Assembly (NCBI GenBank): GCA_963739375.1
Contig: CAVUAF010000003.1
Span: forward strand, 62,001-126,000
Direction of reading: 5' to 3'
Origin: CAVUAF01 sp963739375
GTDB taxonomy: Bacteria; Acidobacteriota; Terriglobia; Terriglobales; Acidobacteriaceae
Length of the DNA: 64,000 nucleotides
The translations under genes were made by a program, and so were the position numbers. The notes below the pieces were generated by a model, which made no database searches, had not been told where the DNA came from, and saw only the letters and a list, made by a program, of their open reading frames with translations. This document shows positions 20,698-31,067 of the stretch, piece after piece; the stretch's first letter is position 1; the number at the start of each line of letters is the position of its first letter.

Positions 20698-20784
20698 CCA
20701 TCCCAGACCGGGCTTCTGGATGCACGCTTGCTACGAACGATGCAGGTGGCCGTCGGCCCGACGGCGCCAAAGAGGGGGATTCAC

Positions 20785-23700
20785 ATGGCAAGACGCGTAA
20801 TTGCCGCACTCACACTCGGCGTATTGCTGATGTTCGCCCTGACCACATGGGCACAGGTCAGCACCTCGTCGATCAACGGCGTGGTGACCGATGCCACCGG
20901 GGCCGTGGTCGCCGGCGCCAAAGTACAAGCCAAGAATGAGAACACGGGCGTGACCCACGACGGGGTCACCAGCAGCACCGGGGTTTATACCTTCCCGTCC
21001 GTGCCGCCGGGGCCGTACACCATCACCGTCTCGCAGCCCGGCTTCCAGACCTACGTCAGCGTGCACAACAACCTCACGGTCGGTCAGCCGCTGGTGGTCG
21101 ATGCCCAGCTCAAGGTCGGCGCCCAAAGCCAGACCGTACAGGTGGAGTCCACCTACCAGCGCATCGAAACCACCAACGCCACCGTCAGCGACGTCATGAC
21201 CGAAAAGCAGGTCAAAAACCTGCCGCTCAATGGCCGCAATCCGCTGTCCCTGCTCACCCTGGAGCCGGGCGTGACGCAACGTACCTACGGCGGCACCGGC
21301 TCGGGCACCCACGTGTTTGGCTCGCGCGACCGCTCGCACAACGTCACCATCGATGGCATTGACGCCAACGAATCCACCGTCCCCAACCCGCAGTCCAACA
21401 TCCAGCGCCTGAATCCCGACAACGTGCAGGAGTTCCGCACCGTCACCCTGGGCGCCACCGCCGAGAACGGCCGTAACTCCGGCGCCAACGTCATGGTCGC
21501 CACCAAGGGCGGCACCAACGCCTTCCACGGCGACGGTTACTACTTCAACCGCAACGAAGCCTACAACTCCAACGAGTGGTTTAACCGCTACTCGAACCAG
21601 AAGCGTTCGGTCTTGCGCCTCAACCAGGGCGGCTTCGACATTGGCGGCCCCATCATCAAGAACCGCACCTTCTTCTTCGGCAGCTTCCAGGCCAACAGCA
21701 TCAAGCAGAGCGCCCCCATTGTCAGTATCTACGGAACGCCGCTGGTCTATACCCCCACGCTGCGCACCGGCGTCTTCCGCTATGTGAAGGGCACGGTGGT
21801 CGCCAATGGCGTCAGCCTCAGCCGCAACAGTCCCTTATTGGCGGATGCCAGCGGCAACCTGGTCTCGGGTGTGGTGCCCTGTGCCACCGCCAGCAGCACC
21901 AACTGCATTGCCAGCTACAACATCCTGGGCGCAGGCAACGACCCGCGCGGCATCGGCGCCGACCCGGCGGTCATTGCCCTGGCCAGAAGTCTTCCCACAG
22001 CCAACCAGTATTCCGGTGTGGGCGACGGCCTCAACTATGCCGGCTTCACCTGGAACCCTCCCACCAAGTTCACCGGACCGCACTACATGGTGCGCGTGGA
22101 CCACACCTTTGGCCCCAACGACAATATCTTCGTCCGCTGGTTGCAGAATCACTTTGACACCTTGCAGGGCGACTTCCTTAATGCCCGCCCCAGTGTCTAT
22201 CCCGGCTTCCCCCCGCTGGGCGAAGCCCTCCGTATTGGTAAGAACTTGGCCATCAGCTATCGCCATACCTTCTCGCCCAGCCTGGTGAACGAGTTCACCA
22301 TGGGCTTCAACCGCTTCGCCTTCGCCTTCACCTTTGGCGAGTCGAACCCCAACTTCGGCGATTACAGCAAGGACCCGGGCTGGGCCGAGAGCTGCTTCGT
22401 CGGCTCCTTCTCGTTGATGTCCGCGCCGTACTGTAATACGCCCCACACGCAGCGTGGCGTCACCGCCCCCCAGTTCATTGACAACCTGAGCTGGATCAAG
22501 GGTTCGCACACGCTCCACATGGGGATCAACTTCCGCTTCTACATCCACAACGACAGCCGCGGCTTCTTTGGCAGCAACGGCTTGGCCCCCACCGTCGGAT
22601 TTGCCCAGGGCACTCGCCAGGGCGGCTTCCTGAACCTCCCCACCTCGGGCATCAACTCCACCGACCTCAGCAACCTCAACCAGGCCATCGTCGAAATCGC
22701 CGGCATCCCCGACGTCATCCGGCAGGCTTTCAATGCTGATTTCGGCGGCAACACCTACTTCAGCTCCAACTACGCCACCGTCTATACCCGGGCGCACCAG
22801 TACGATTACTACATCCAGGATGAGTGGAAGCTGCGCCCCAACCTGACCCTGAACGCCGGCCTGCGTTGGGAGTACAACCCCGCTCCCTTCGACGCCAAGC
22901 AGACCCTGGTCCCCAACGTCTTCCCCGATGGTTCGCAGGGGACGGTCAGCTTCGTGAAGGCCGATAAATGGTTCAAGAACAACAACCTCGGCGCCTTCGC
23001 GCCGCGTCTCGGCATCGCCTGGTCACCCGACGGCAAGACCTCCGTCCGCGCCGGCTACGCGCTGCTGTTTGACGTACTCTCTAGCTTCCAGGTGACGGCC
23101 ATGGCCGGCAAGATGCCCGGCTTCCAGCTTGGCTGCGTCAACACCATCGACACCACCGGCGCTATCGCCACTACGACCGGGTGCGTCGCGCCCGCGGGCA
23201 TGGCCAGCCGCATTTCCACCGGTTTCCCCACCGGCGTGCCGTTGCCCTCGGCAACTCCTTCGGCCGCGCTCACACCGGCGGTGCAGCCGTTTGGCGTTGC
23301 CCCCGAAGTCGGCGCCTTTGACCCTAACCTCAAGAATCCCGCGGTCCACGAATGGAACCTGACCGTCCAGCGTGAGCTGCCCCTGCGCTTCGTGGCGGAG
23401 GTCGGCTACATCGGTAAGCGCGGCACCCACCTGTATCGCGCCTACGACTTGGACCAGATGTCCACCAGTCAGCCCGGCTTCCTCGCCTCGTTCAACATCG
23501 CGCACAACAACGTGCTGGCGGGCTGCACCCCCACCGGCACCGGCTGCCCGGCGGGTGTCACCGGTCAGACCCCCACCCTGCTGCTGAGCCAGGTCTCGGC
23601 CTCCTTCCTCAACGGCAGCGCCCGGGTGACCAACTTCATCCAGAACAACATTGGCGGCCTGGCGCGCGCGATGGACGCCCTGGCCGTTACCAGCACCTCG

Positions 23701-24678
23701 CGGGTGGGCCTGCCGCTGAACTACTTCCGTCCCAACTCCCAGTTCACCACTATCTTCTTCCAGGACTCGGGCGGCGACTCCTACTACCACGGCCTGTTCT
23801 TCGCGGCCCGGCGTCGCTTTGAGCAGGGCCTCACCTTCGGCCTCTCCTACACCCTCAGCAAGTCGATTGACGACATGTCGGTGGATCCGACCGGCGCCAC
23901 CACCGGCGGCGGCCTTTCCACCACCAGTTTCCAGCGCACCCCGACGGACATTCACAACTTCAAACTGGATCGCGCCGTCTCCGACTTCGACAACACTCAG
24001 GTCCTGCTGATGAACACCCTGTATGAGTTCCCCATTGGCAAGGGCCGGAAGTTCTACTCCGACATGCCCAGCTGGCTGAACTACATCGTGGGTGGCTGGT
24101 CCATGACCGGCATCTTCAACTACCAGAGTGGCGAGCCCTTCACGCTCAGTGCCAACTCGTTTACCACCAATGGCGCGCACGTGAGCTCGGCCCTGATTGT
24201 GGGCCCCATCGTGAACGGTAACCACGTCACCTACAACATTCCCAACGTCGAGGGCCCGGTGGTTTACCAGACCGGCGGGTTCGTCGTCCCGACGACTACC
24301 AATTTCAACCCCACCAACCTGAACTGCCAGGTGCTCACCGGCGGGGCGACCATGTTCTGCATTCCGCCGGCGGGCTCCCCGGGCAGCGGCCGCAACAAGG
24401 TGCGTGGTCCCAACTACTGGAACCTCGACTCCGGCCTGACCAAGGACTTCAACCTCACCGAGCGCTTCCGCCTGCAGTTCCGGGCGGAGGCCTTCAACGT
24501 CCTCAACCACCCCAACTTCGAGAACATTCGCAACGCCACCAACGGCTCGGCCAGCGTGACCAGCTCCCTGTTCGGCCAGGTCTGCTGCGCTACCGCCGCC
24601 GTGGCCAGCGCCCAGCAGGTCAACCCGGTGGGCGAGCCCATGCGCGTCCTCCAGTTGGGCCTGAAGCTCAACTTCTAG
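20785..24678 (+). CDS. Oar-like TonB-dependent receptor with carboxypeptidase-regulatory N-terminus
   Basis: About 1297 residues from ATG 20785, preceded by a purine-rich ribosome-binding site (AGAGGGGG). A signal peptide ends near TTWAQ. Residues about 25-110 form a carboxypeptidase regulatory-like beta-sandwich (SSINGVVTDATGAVVAGAKV, FPSVPPGPYTITVSQPGF). A plug-like region follows (about 115-230; NLPLNGRNPLSLLTLEPGV) and then a long 22-strand-type barrel ending in LQLGLKLNF, an aromatic-terminated outer-membrane signal. Such giant receptors are abundant in Acidobacteriota and thought to import polymers; the substrate is unknown. Terminated at 24702-24733. Confidence 0.88.
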   Translation: MARRVIAALTLGVLLMFALTTWAQVSTSSINGVVTDATGAVVAGAKVQAKNENTGVTHDGVTSSTGVYTFPSVPPGPYTITVSQPGFQTYVSVHNNLTVGQPLVVDAQLKVGAQSQTVQVESTYQRIETTNATVSDVMTEKQVKNLPLNGRNPLSLLTLEPGVTQRTYGGTGSGTHVFGSRDRSHNVTIDGIDANESTVPNPQSNIQRLNPDNVQEFRTVTLGATAENGRNSGANVMVATKGGTNAFHGDGYYFNRNEAYNSNEWFNRYSNQKRSVLRLNQGGFDIGGPIIKNRTFFFGSFQANSIKQSAPIVSIYGTPLVYTPTLRTGVFRYVKGTVVANGVSLSRNSPLLADASGNLVSGVVPCATASSTNCIASYNILGAGNDPRGIGADPAVIALARSLPTANQYSGVGDGLNYAGFTWNPPTKFTGPHYMVRVDHTFGPNDNIFVRWLQNHFDTLQGDFLNARPSVYPGFPPLGEALRIGKNLAISYRHTFSPSLVNEFTMGFNRFAFAFTFGESNPNFGDYSKDPGWAESCFVGSFSLMSAPYCNTPHTQRGVTAPQFIDNLSWIKGSHTLHMGINFRFYIHNDSRGFFGSNGLAPTVGFAQGTRQGGFLNLPTSGINSTDLSNLNQAIVEIAGIPDVIRQAFNADFGGNTYFSSNYATVYTRAHQYDYYIQDEWKLRPNLTLNAGLRWEYNPAPFDAKQTLVPNVFPDGSQGTVSFVKADKWFKNNNLGAFAPRLGIAWSPDGKTSVRAGYALLFDVLSSFQVTAMAGKMPGFQLGCVNTIDTTGAIATTTGCVAPAGMASRISTGFPTGVPLPSATPSAALTPAVQPFGVAPEVGAFDPNLKNPAVHEWNLTVQRELPLRFVAEVGYIGKRGTHLYRAYDLDQMSTSQPGFLASFNIAHNNVLAGCTPTGTGCPAGVTGQTPTLLLSQVSASFLNGSARVTNFIQNNIGGLARAMDALAVTSTSRVGLPLNYFRPNSQFTTIFFQDSGGDSYYHGLFFAARRRFEQGLTFGLSYTLSKSIDDMSVDPTGATTGGGLSTTSFQRTPTDIHNFKLDRAVSDFDNTQVLLMNTLYEFPIGKGRKFYSDMPSWLNYIVGGWSMTGIFNYQSGEPFTLSANSFTTNGAHVSSALIVGPIVNGNHVTYNIPNVEGPVVYQTGGFVVPTTTNFNPTNLNCQVLTGGATMFCIPPAGSPGSGRNKVRGPNYWNLDSGLTKDFNLTERFRLQFRAEAFNVLNHPNFENIRNATNGSASVTSSLFGQVCCATAAVASAQQVNPVGEPMRVLQLGLKLNF

Positions 24679-24701
24679 CCCCAACGGCTGCTTAGCCATT
24701 C

Positions 24702-24733
24702 GGCCCTGCTTCCTCGGAAGCAGGGCCTTTTTC
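24702..24733 (+). terminator. Rho-independent terminator after the TonB receptor
   Basis: GGCCCTGCTT pairs with AAGCAGGGCC across a short CCTCGG loop and is followed by TTTTT. Confidence 0.85.
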
Positions 24734-24835
24734 TTCCCTTCAAACTTCAGACCTCTCACATTCACCCGGGTGGGGGCGGGAGCACTCGGGAGTCTTAACT
24801 GCAAGTCCGAAGGCGAAGGAGTAAGCTAGCGCGCC

Positions 24836-26638
24836 ATGGACGACCCGCTGCGCGGTGACGTGCAAGCTCTGCGCGACGTCGTCGCGGCCCTGACGCGTCG
24901 CGTCTACGCCCTCGAACAGCGCCTCGGCGCGACCCCTGCGCCGGCGCCCGCGGCGCTTTCCCCCACCGAGGCTGCGCCGCCGCCGGCCGCTTCTGGCGTG
25001 CCGGCGGCAGCTCCCGCCGCACGCAGCTCGGACGCGGAGATGGGGCTCGAGAGCCGCATCGGTTCCCACTGGCTGAACCGCATCGGCATCATCGCCGTGC
25101 TGATTGGCGTCTCGTATTTTCTGAAGTACGCCTTCGAGAACAACTGGATCGGCCCCGCTGGCCGCGTCGCCATCGGGCTGCTGGCCGGCATCGGCGTCGT
25201 CCTGTGGAGCGAACGCTTCCGCAGTCGCGGCTATCGCTGGTTTTCCTGGTCGCTGCAGGCCGTCGGCATCGGCGTCTTGTACCTGTCGCTGTGGGCGGCG
25301 TTCCAGCTTTACCACCTGGTGCCCGCCGGCGCCGCATTTGGCGCCATGATCGTGGTCACGGCCGCCACCGCGGCCATGGCCCTGCGCCAGGACGCCGAAG
25401 TGCTGGCCGCCTTTGCGCTCGCCGGCGGCTTCGCCACACCCCTTCTCGTTTCCACCGGCGAGAACCACGAGGTCACGCTCTTCGCCTACGTAGCGATGCT
25501 CAACCTCGGCACCCTGGCGCTCATCGCGTTCCGGCCCTGGCAGCGCCTCATCTTCGGCGCCTTCGTGGGCACGGTCATCCTCCATGTCGGTTGGTTTGCG
25601 ACCTACTACACGGAAGCGCAGCTGGCGCCCACCGTCGCCTTCGCCACCTTGTTCTTTGCGATTTTTTCTGCCGCCCCGCTGCTGGCGGCGCGCTCGGCCA
25701 CCGAGCCGCACGACGTGGAGAGGGTCGTGGTGGTGCTGCCGCTGCTCAATGCCGGCGTCTATTTCCTCGAGCTCTTCGCCATGCTGGCGCAACTGCATCA
25801 CGGGGCGCTGGCGTGGTGTGCGTTGGCGCTGGCCGCGGTGTACATCGGCATCAGCCGTGCCGCGGGCGCTTCCGCCGACCAGCGCCTACTGCGCCTGCTG
25901 CACCTCAGCCTGGCGGTTGCCTTCGTCACGGTCGCCATCCCGCTGAAGCTCGAGGCGCACTGGATCACCATCGGCTGGCTGGTGGAATCCGGCATGCTGC
26001 TGTGGATCGGGCAGCGCACCCGCACCCAGCTGCTGCTCTACCTGGGCATGATTGCGCTCGCCCTGGGCATCTTCCGGCTGGTGGTAATCGACGATTTCCA
26101 GCCGCAGCACGCACTCGTGAATGCGCGCTTCCTCACCTACCTGCTGGCGGTCGCGATTTTGCTGGCGATGCAGCGCCTGGGCACGGTCGAAGCTGACGAG
26201 CGCCAGAAGGGCCTGCTCGCCTTCGCCGCGGTGGTGGCTAACGTGTTGGCCCTGATCGCGTTGACCTGCGAAGTGCGGGATGCCTTTGCCCGCGCGCTGG
26301 CCGGTCTGCGCGGAGCCGACGCGCACAGCCTCATCATCGCGCGTGACTTCAGCTATTCGGCGCTATACATGGCGTATGGCGCAGGACTGATGTTCTTCGG
26401 ATTCTGGCGTCGCTCCGCCTTCCTGCGCTGGCAGGCGCTGGTGTTGATTGCGCTGACCATTGGGAAGGTCTTCATTTACGACGTCTCGGAGCTCGACCGC
26501 GGTTACCGCATCCTGAGCTTCATCGTGCTGGGCGTGTTGCTGCTGGCCATCTCCTTCGCCTACCAGCACGACTGGTTCAAGCTGGCGCGCCGCGGGCAGG
26601 AAGCGCCCGCCCGCGGTCCGGGCCAGGAATCGGTCTGA
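24836..26638 (+). CDS. DUF2339-type multi-spanning membrane protein
   Basis: A 600-residue membrane protein of unknown function. It starts with a short coiled coil (VQALRDVVAALTRRVYALEQR), an Ala/Pro-rich linker, then the signature SRIGSHWLNRIGIIAVLIGV and roughly 14-16 hydrophobic helices, with short loops. The pattern matches the DUF2339 family. No enzyme motif is visible. Start ATG 24836 follows a GTAAGCTAG stretch without a clear ribosome-binding site. Downstream, ftsK is convergent and its stop lies only 25 bp away. Confidence 0.8.
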   Translation: MDDPLRGDVQALRDVVAALTRRVYALEQRLGATPAPAPAALSPTEAAPPPAASGVPAAAPAARSSDAEMGLESRIGSHWLNRIGIIAVLIGVSYFLKYAFENNWIGPAGRVAIGLLAGIGVVLWSERFRSRGYRWFSWSLQAVGIGVLYLSLWAAFQLYHLVPAGAAFGAMIVVTAATAAMALRQDAEVLAAFALAGGFATPLLVSTGENHEVTLFAYVAMLNLGTLALIAFRPWQRLIFGAFVGTVILHVGWFATYYTEAQLAPTVAFATLFFAIFSAAPLLAARSATEPHDVERVVVVLPLLNAGVYFLELFAMLAQLHHGALAWCALALAAVYIGISRAAGASADQRLLRLLHLSLAVAFVTVAIPLKLEAHWITIGWLVESGMLLWIGQRTRTQLLLYLGMIALALGIFRLVVIDDFQPQHALVNARFLTYLLAVAILLAMQRLGTVEADERQKGLLAFAAVVANVLALIALTCEVRDAFARALAGLRGADAHSLIIARDFSYSALYMAYGAGLMFFGFWRRSAFLRWQALVLIALTIGKVFIYDVSELDRGYRILSFIVLGVLLLAISFAYQHDWFKLARRGQEAPARGPGQESV

Positions 26639-26663
26639 GGCTTGATGTCTTGAGTGGGTGTTT

Positions 26664-29010
26664 TTACCGCAGCGATTCTTCCACTTCGCTCAGCCAGTCG
26701 GGTCGCTTGAGGATCTCCCGCGGCTTCGGGCCGTCGGCGGCGCCGACGATGCCGTCCTGCTCCATGAGATCGATGAGGTGCGCGGCGCGCCCGTAGCCGA
26801 TGCGCAGCCGCCGCTGCAGCAGGGAAGTGGACGCCTTGCCGAACTCCAGCACCAGCCGCACCGCGTCCTGGAACAGCTCGTCGTGCTCGCCCTCGCTGCC
26901 TTCGCCAGTGGCCGCGCCGCCGGCGGCCACCTCCGCCTCCTTGGGCGCCTCGAGGAACTTTTCCTCGTACTGCGCCAGGCCCTGGGCGCGCCAGAACTCC
27001 ACCACCGAGGCAATCTCTTTCTCCGTGACATACGGGGCGTGCAGCCGGTGCAGCCGCGCCGACCCGGAGGGCAGATACAGCAGATCGCCGCGGCCCAGCA
27101 GCGCTTCGGCGCCGTTGGCGTCGAGAATGGTGCGTGAATCCACCTTGGTGGCGACGCGGAAGGAAATGCGCGCCGGAAAGTTCGCCTTGATCAGGCCGGT
27201 GATGACATCCACCGACGGGCGCTGCGTCGCCAGCACCAGATGGATGCCGACGGCGCGCGCCATCTGCGCCAGGCGGGTGACCGATTCCTCGACGTTGTGC
27301 GCCGTCCAGCATCATCAGGTCCGCCAACTCGTCGATGATGATGACGATGTAAGGAATCGGCTGGTCGTCGCTCTGCTCCTGCGCGAACAGGCTCGGGGTG
27401 GGCGAGTCGCCGAACAGCCGGTTGAACTGGTCGATGTTGCGCGCCCCTTTGCTGGCCAGCAGCTTGAGCCGACGCTCCATCTCGCGCACCGCGTTGCGCA
27501 GCGCATTCGCCGCCTGCTTCGGCTCGGTGATGATGGGGGTGTACAGGTGCGGCACGCCGTCGTAGACGCCGAGCTCCAGCCGCTTCGGGTCCACTAGGAT
27601 CAGGCGCACCTGGTCAGGCGTCGCCTTGTACAAGATCGACATGATCATGGCGTTGATGGCCACGCTCTTGCCCGACCCGGTGGAACCCGCGATCAGCAGG
27701 TGCGGCATGGAGGCGAGATCGGCGGTCACCAGGCGCCCGTTGATGTCCTTGCCCATGGAGAGCGTCAGCCGCGACTTGCCGCCCATGAACTCCTGTGATT
27801 CGATCACCTCGCGCAGCCAGATCGTTTCCCGCTCGCGGTTGGGCACCTGCATCCCCACCGTGCTCTTACCCGGCATGCGCTCGATCAGGATGCTCTCCGC
27901 CCGCAGTCCCAGGCACAGATCGTCGGAGAGGCTGGTGATGCGGCTGTACTTGATGCCCGCTTCGGGCTTGAACTCAAAGGTGGTGACCACCGGGCCGGGA
28001 TTGATTTGCGTGATCTGCCCGTGAACCTCGAACTCCGCGCACTTTGCCACCATGGCTTGGGCCAGCACTTTGAGCTGCTCTTCGTCGATGTTGGTGCGCT
28101 CATCCGGACGGTGCAGCAGCGACGACGACGGCAGCTTGTAGCTGCCCGCAATGCGCGGCATCGTGGTCTTGGCCTTGGGCTGCGCGTCGGCGCGCTCCGC
28201 GATCGGCAACAGCGCGTCGTGGGGCCCGGGGGCCGACAGCGGCGGCGCGACGGCGGGCCCCGGCCCCCCGGTTTCTTCTTCCGTGGCTTTTTCGATCCCG
28301 GTCTTGGGCGCAGGTGCTCGCTTCGCGGGCAACACCTGGGTGGCAATCACCGGCTTGGCGGCGCGCCGCTTCGCCAGCTCACGTTCCGCGCGTAAGCGCG
28401 CCCGCGCCCCACGCCAGTCGGTGAACCGCTGCCCCGCGGCAAAGGCAAACGCAAAGCGCGTGCGCAGCCAGAGGTCGAGCTTGCCGAAGGAGAAGGCCGT
28501 AGACAGGTAGAGGGCGACGGCAATAAGCGACGAGCTGACAATGTAAGCGCCGATGATGTTGAAGTAATGGATGAGGGCGTCGCCGAGCATCCGCCCGGCC
28601 AGCCCTTCGATGGGGATGGCGTGCAGCCAGCGCCCGTGCCACGGCAGTAGCGCCAGCAGCGCGGGCACGAATGCCAGCAGGATCACCGCGCCGATCAGTT
28701 TCGCCGCCGGCGACTCAATCCTGCGCGAGCGGAACCAGCGCAACCCCAGCAGCCCGACCATGGCCGGGGCCAGGAAGATCGCAATCCCGAAGCCCTGCAG
28801 CAGCACATCGCTGAAACCGGCGCCGACCATGCCAATCCAGTTGTGGGCCGGGCCCGGCGCGGGCGCGGCGGTGTTGAGCGACGGGTCGAGCGGGGAATAA
28901 GAGGCCAGGGCGAGGAAGAGGAGGAACGCGGCTACGTACAGCAGGAAGCCGATCAACTCATTGAGACGCCGGTTCTCCGTCGGAGCGAAGACGCGGGCTG
29001 CAAGCTTCAT
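26664..29010 (-). CDS. ftsK: DNA translocase FtsK (one frameshift)
   Basis: FtsK/SpoIIIE-type DNA pump that clears the division septum. N-terminal membrane helices (about four, residues 15-190), an Ala/Pro linker, then the motor: Walker A AGSTGSGKSVAINAM, Walker B VIIIDELADLMML, and the LVLATQRPSVDVITGLIKANFP motif. The gamma domain (winged helix) is at the C-terminus, LLQRRLRIGYGRAAHLIDLME. An extra base near 27302-27303 shifts the frame directly after DELADLMMLD, and the remaining frame (26664 to about 27300) resumes with AHNVEESVTRLAQMARAVG. The start is either Met 29010 or the upstream TTG at 29034; Met 29010 is preferred. Confidence 0.92.
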
Positions 29011-29164
29011 CGAGGCATACGGCAATCGCAGCAAGCACGATGGCTTGCGACACGATCACCCGCGGGAACCAGAGCAGGCTAATTATCTCCCGCCACGGGT
29101 CTCCCGTCTCGCCCCTTGAGCACCGCGCCCATGACTCTCTTGGTTCTCGCGGCGCAGGCCTCTT

Positions 29165-30040
29165 TCAGCCGCGGGTCAGCAGCCAGCCCACCAGTGCGAG
29201 TCCCGCCGCAATCCGGTAGATGGCGAAGGGCACAAACCCGCGGTGCCGCACCCAGTGCATGAACCATGCCACCACCCCGTAGGCGACGATGAACGACACC
29301 ACGAACCCGATGGCGAGCGTCACCCAGCCGTGCAGGCCCGCAGGCGCGGCGCCGATGGCGCTGCCGCCCTCGGCCGCGGGGTGCCGCAGCGACTTGACGA
29401 AGTCGTAGACTGTGGCCGCCGCCATGGTCGGCATGGAGAGGAAGAACGAAAACTCCAGTGCCGCCGCGCGCGACATCCCCGCGACTTGTCCGGCCGCGAT
29501 GGTCGCCATCGAGCGCGAAGTCCCGGGAAACACCGCCGAGAGCACCTGGCACACCCCGATCCAGACCGCCTGCCCCAGCGTCATGTCCTGCATGTCGTTG
29601 GTGCGGCGACGCAAGGTGTGGCGCTCGTACAGCACGTCCACGATCCACATGATGGCGCCGCCGGCCGCCAGGGAGGTCGCCATGACCCACAGGCTCTCCA
29701 GGTGCTTGCCGATCAGCTTGACCATCAGGAGCGAGGGCACCGCGGTACAGACAAAGGCCAGCAGGGTGAGGGTGAGGGGATGGCGCAGCACCGTGCGGTC
29801 TTTGCGCGCGCCGCGCGGAAAGCTGCGCAGAAACTCGGCGATGCGGGCGCGGAAGTAGATGGGCAGGGTCAGGATGGCGCCCAGCTGGATCACGATGGAG
29901 AACATCTTCCAGTAGCCGCTGCCCAGGTCGATGCCCAGCAGCGCCTCCGTGATCCGCAGATGCGCAGTCGAACTGACCGGCAGAAACTCGGTGAGACCTT
30001 CAATGACACCCAGCAAAAACGACAGCGCGAAATCGTTCAA
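29165..30040 (-). CDS. uppP: Undecaprenyl-diphosphatase
   Basis: Recycles the lipid carrier for peptidoglycan and O-polymer synthesis at the membrane and can give bacitracin resistance. 291 residues, eight predicted helices. Catalytic motifs are GVIEGLTEFLPVSSTAHL near the N-terminus and VFPGTSRSMATIAAG near residue 170, both typical of UppP/BacA. Same strand as the SH3/TPR gene 12 bp upstream, so co-transcription is likely. Confidence 0.94.
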   Translation of the reverse strand: MNDFALSFLLGVIEGLTEFLPVSSTAHLRITEALLGIDLGSGYWKMFSIVIQLGAILTLPIYFRARIAEFLRSFPRGARKDRTVLRHPLTLTLLAFVCTAVPSLLMVKLIGKHLESLWVMATSLAAGGAIMWIVDVLYERHTLRRRTNDMQDMTLGQAVWIGVCQVLSAVFPGTSRSMATIAAGQVAGMSRAAALEFSFFLSMPTMAAATVYDFVKSLRHPAAEGGSAIGAAPAGLHGWVTLAIGFVVSFIVAYGVVAWFMHWVRHRGFVPFAIYRIAAGLALVGWLLTRG

Positions 30041-30052
30041 CGTGGCTCCTGG

Positions 30053-30985
30053 TTACTCCCCGACGTTGCCGTAGGTGGGGATGTTCTGCTGGATCTTGTA
30101 GGCCAGCGCCTGGGCGCGCGGCGCCCAATCGCTCTGCGGGAACTGGCTGGCGATCTGCTGCGCCAGCTGCAAGGCGCGGCTGCGCGCCTCGTTGACGCGA
30201 TTGGCGTTGCCCTCGGCCTTGTACATCTCGATCAGCGCCGAGCGCCGCCACGCCGCCTCGTAAAGCGCCTCGGGCGCCTTGGGGGAGTCGGGGTGGTCCT
30301 TGGCGTAGTCCTCGTAGTAACCGGCTTCCTTGTCGGGACACTTCGAGCTGCCCTGCCACTCGCCGCACAGCTTGTTCTCGATCAAGTCGAAGGCCGCCAG
30401 GTCGGCCCACTTGGTGTGGGGGAACTTCTTCTCCACCTGTCTCAGCATGTCTTCCGGCATCTGGCCGCGCAGGATGGGGTCGCGCTCCTTGGCCGAGGGG
30501 CGCGACATCACGTCGGCGCGCTCGATCTGCCAGCGAATGTCGGCGGCGCGGTACAGCGCTTCGCCTGCCAGCGGCGACTTCGGGAAGTACTCGGCCATGC
30601 GGGCGTACAAGCGCATGGCGTCCTGGGCTGCGCCCTTGCGCCCACGGCGGCGCTGCGCTTCCGCTTCCGAATCCACCGCCTCGCCGTAGATGATCTGGTC
30701 CCCATTCGGGGTGGAGGTGCGGATCACGCCCCTCTCCCGCACCCAGCCGGTGACCTCGCGGTCCTCCTGCGTGTTGGCCAGGACGTGCAGCCACTCGCCG
30801 CTCTGCTCGAGGATCGCCACCTCGCGGCCGCGCTGCACCGTGCCCAGCCGCTGCGACGTCGCGTCCGGCGTGAGGTAGAGCATCGCCTCGCGGATCTCGA
30901 TGGCGCGCTCCGCCACGGCATACGCGTGCGTGCTCGCGCCCAGCGCGACCATCGCCGCCAGCAGAAGGGAAGCTGTACGTCCCAT
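30053..30985 (-). CDS. Secreted SH3-domain and TPR protein
   Basis: 310 residues with a signal peptide (AAMVALGASTHAYA). An SH3b-like fold at residues about 30-90 (MLYLTPDATSQRLGTVQRGREVAIL, GWVRERGV) is followed by a TPR-like region (about 105-300) with MRLYARMAEYFPKSPLAGEALY and YYEDYAKDHPDSPKAPEALY, similar to BamD-like lipoproteins but without a lipobox. Cys residues in CGEWQGSSKC may form a disulfide. Located just upstream of uppP on the same strand, so perhaps cell-wall related; function unknown. Confidence 0.78.
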   Translation of the reverse strand: MGRTASLLLAAMVALGASTHAYAVAERAIEIREAMLYLTPDATSQRLGTVQRGREVAILEQSGEWLHVLANTQEDREVTGWVRERGVIRTSTPNGDQIIYGEAVDSEAEAQRRRGRKGAAQDAMRLYARMAEYFPKSPLAGEALYRAADIRWQIERADVMSRPSAKERDPILRGQMPEDMLRQVEKKFPHTKWADLAAFDLIENKLCGEWQGSSKCPDKEAGYYEDYAKDHPDSPKAPEALYEAAWRRSALIEMYKAEGNANRVNEARSRALQLAQQIASQFPQSDWAPRAQALAYKIQQNIPTYGNVGE

Positions 30986-31067
30986 AAAGTCTCCCGTTTC
31001 TCGTTCCTCGACTCGGGGTGCCCACGCCGGCTGAGGGACCAGCGGCGAGGAACAGGGAATCGAAATT

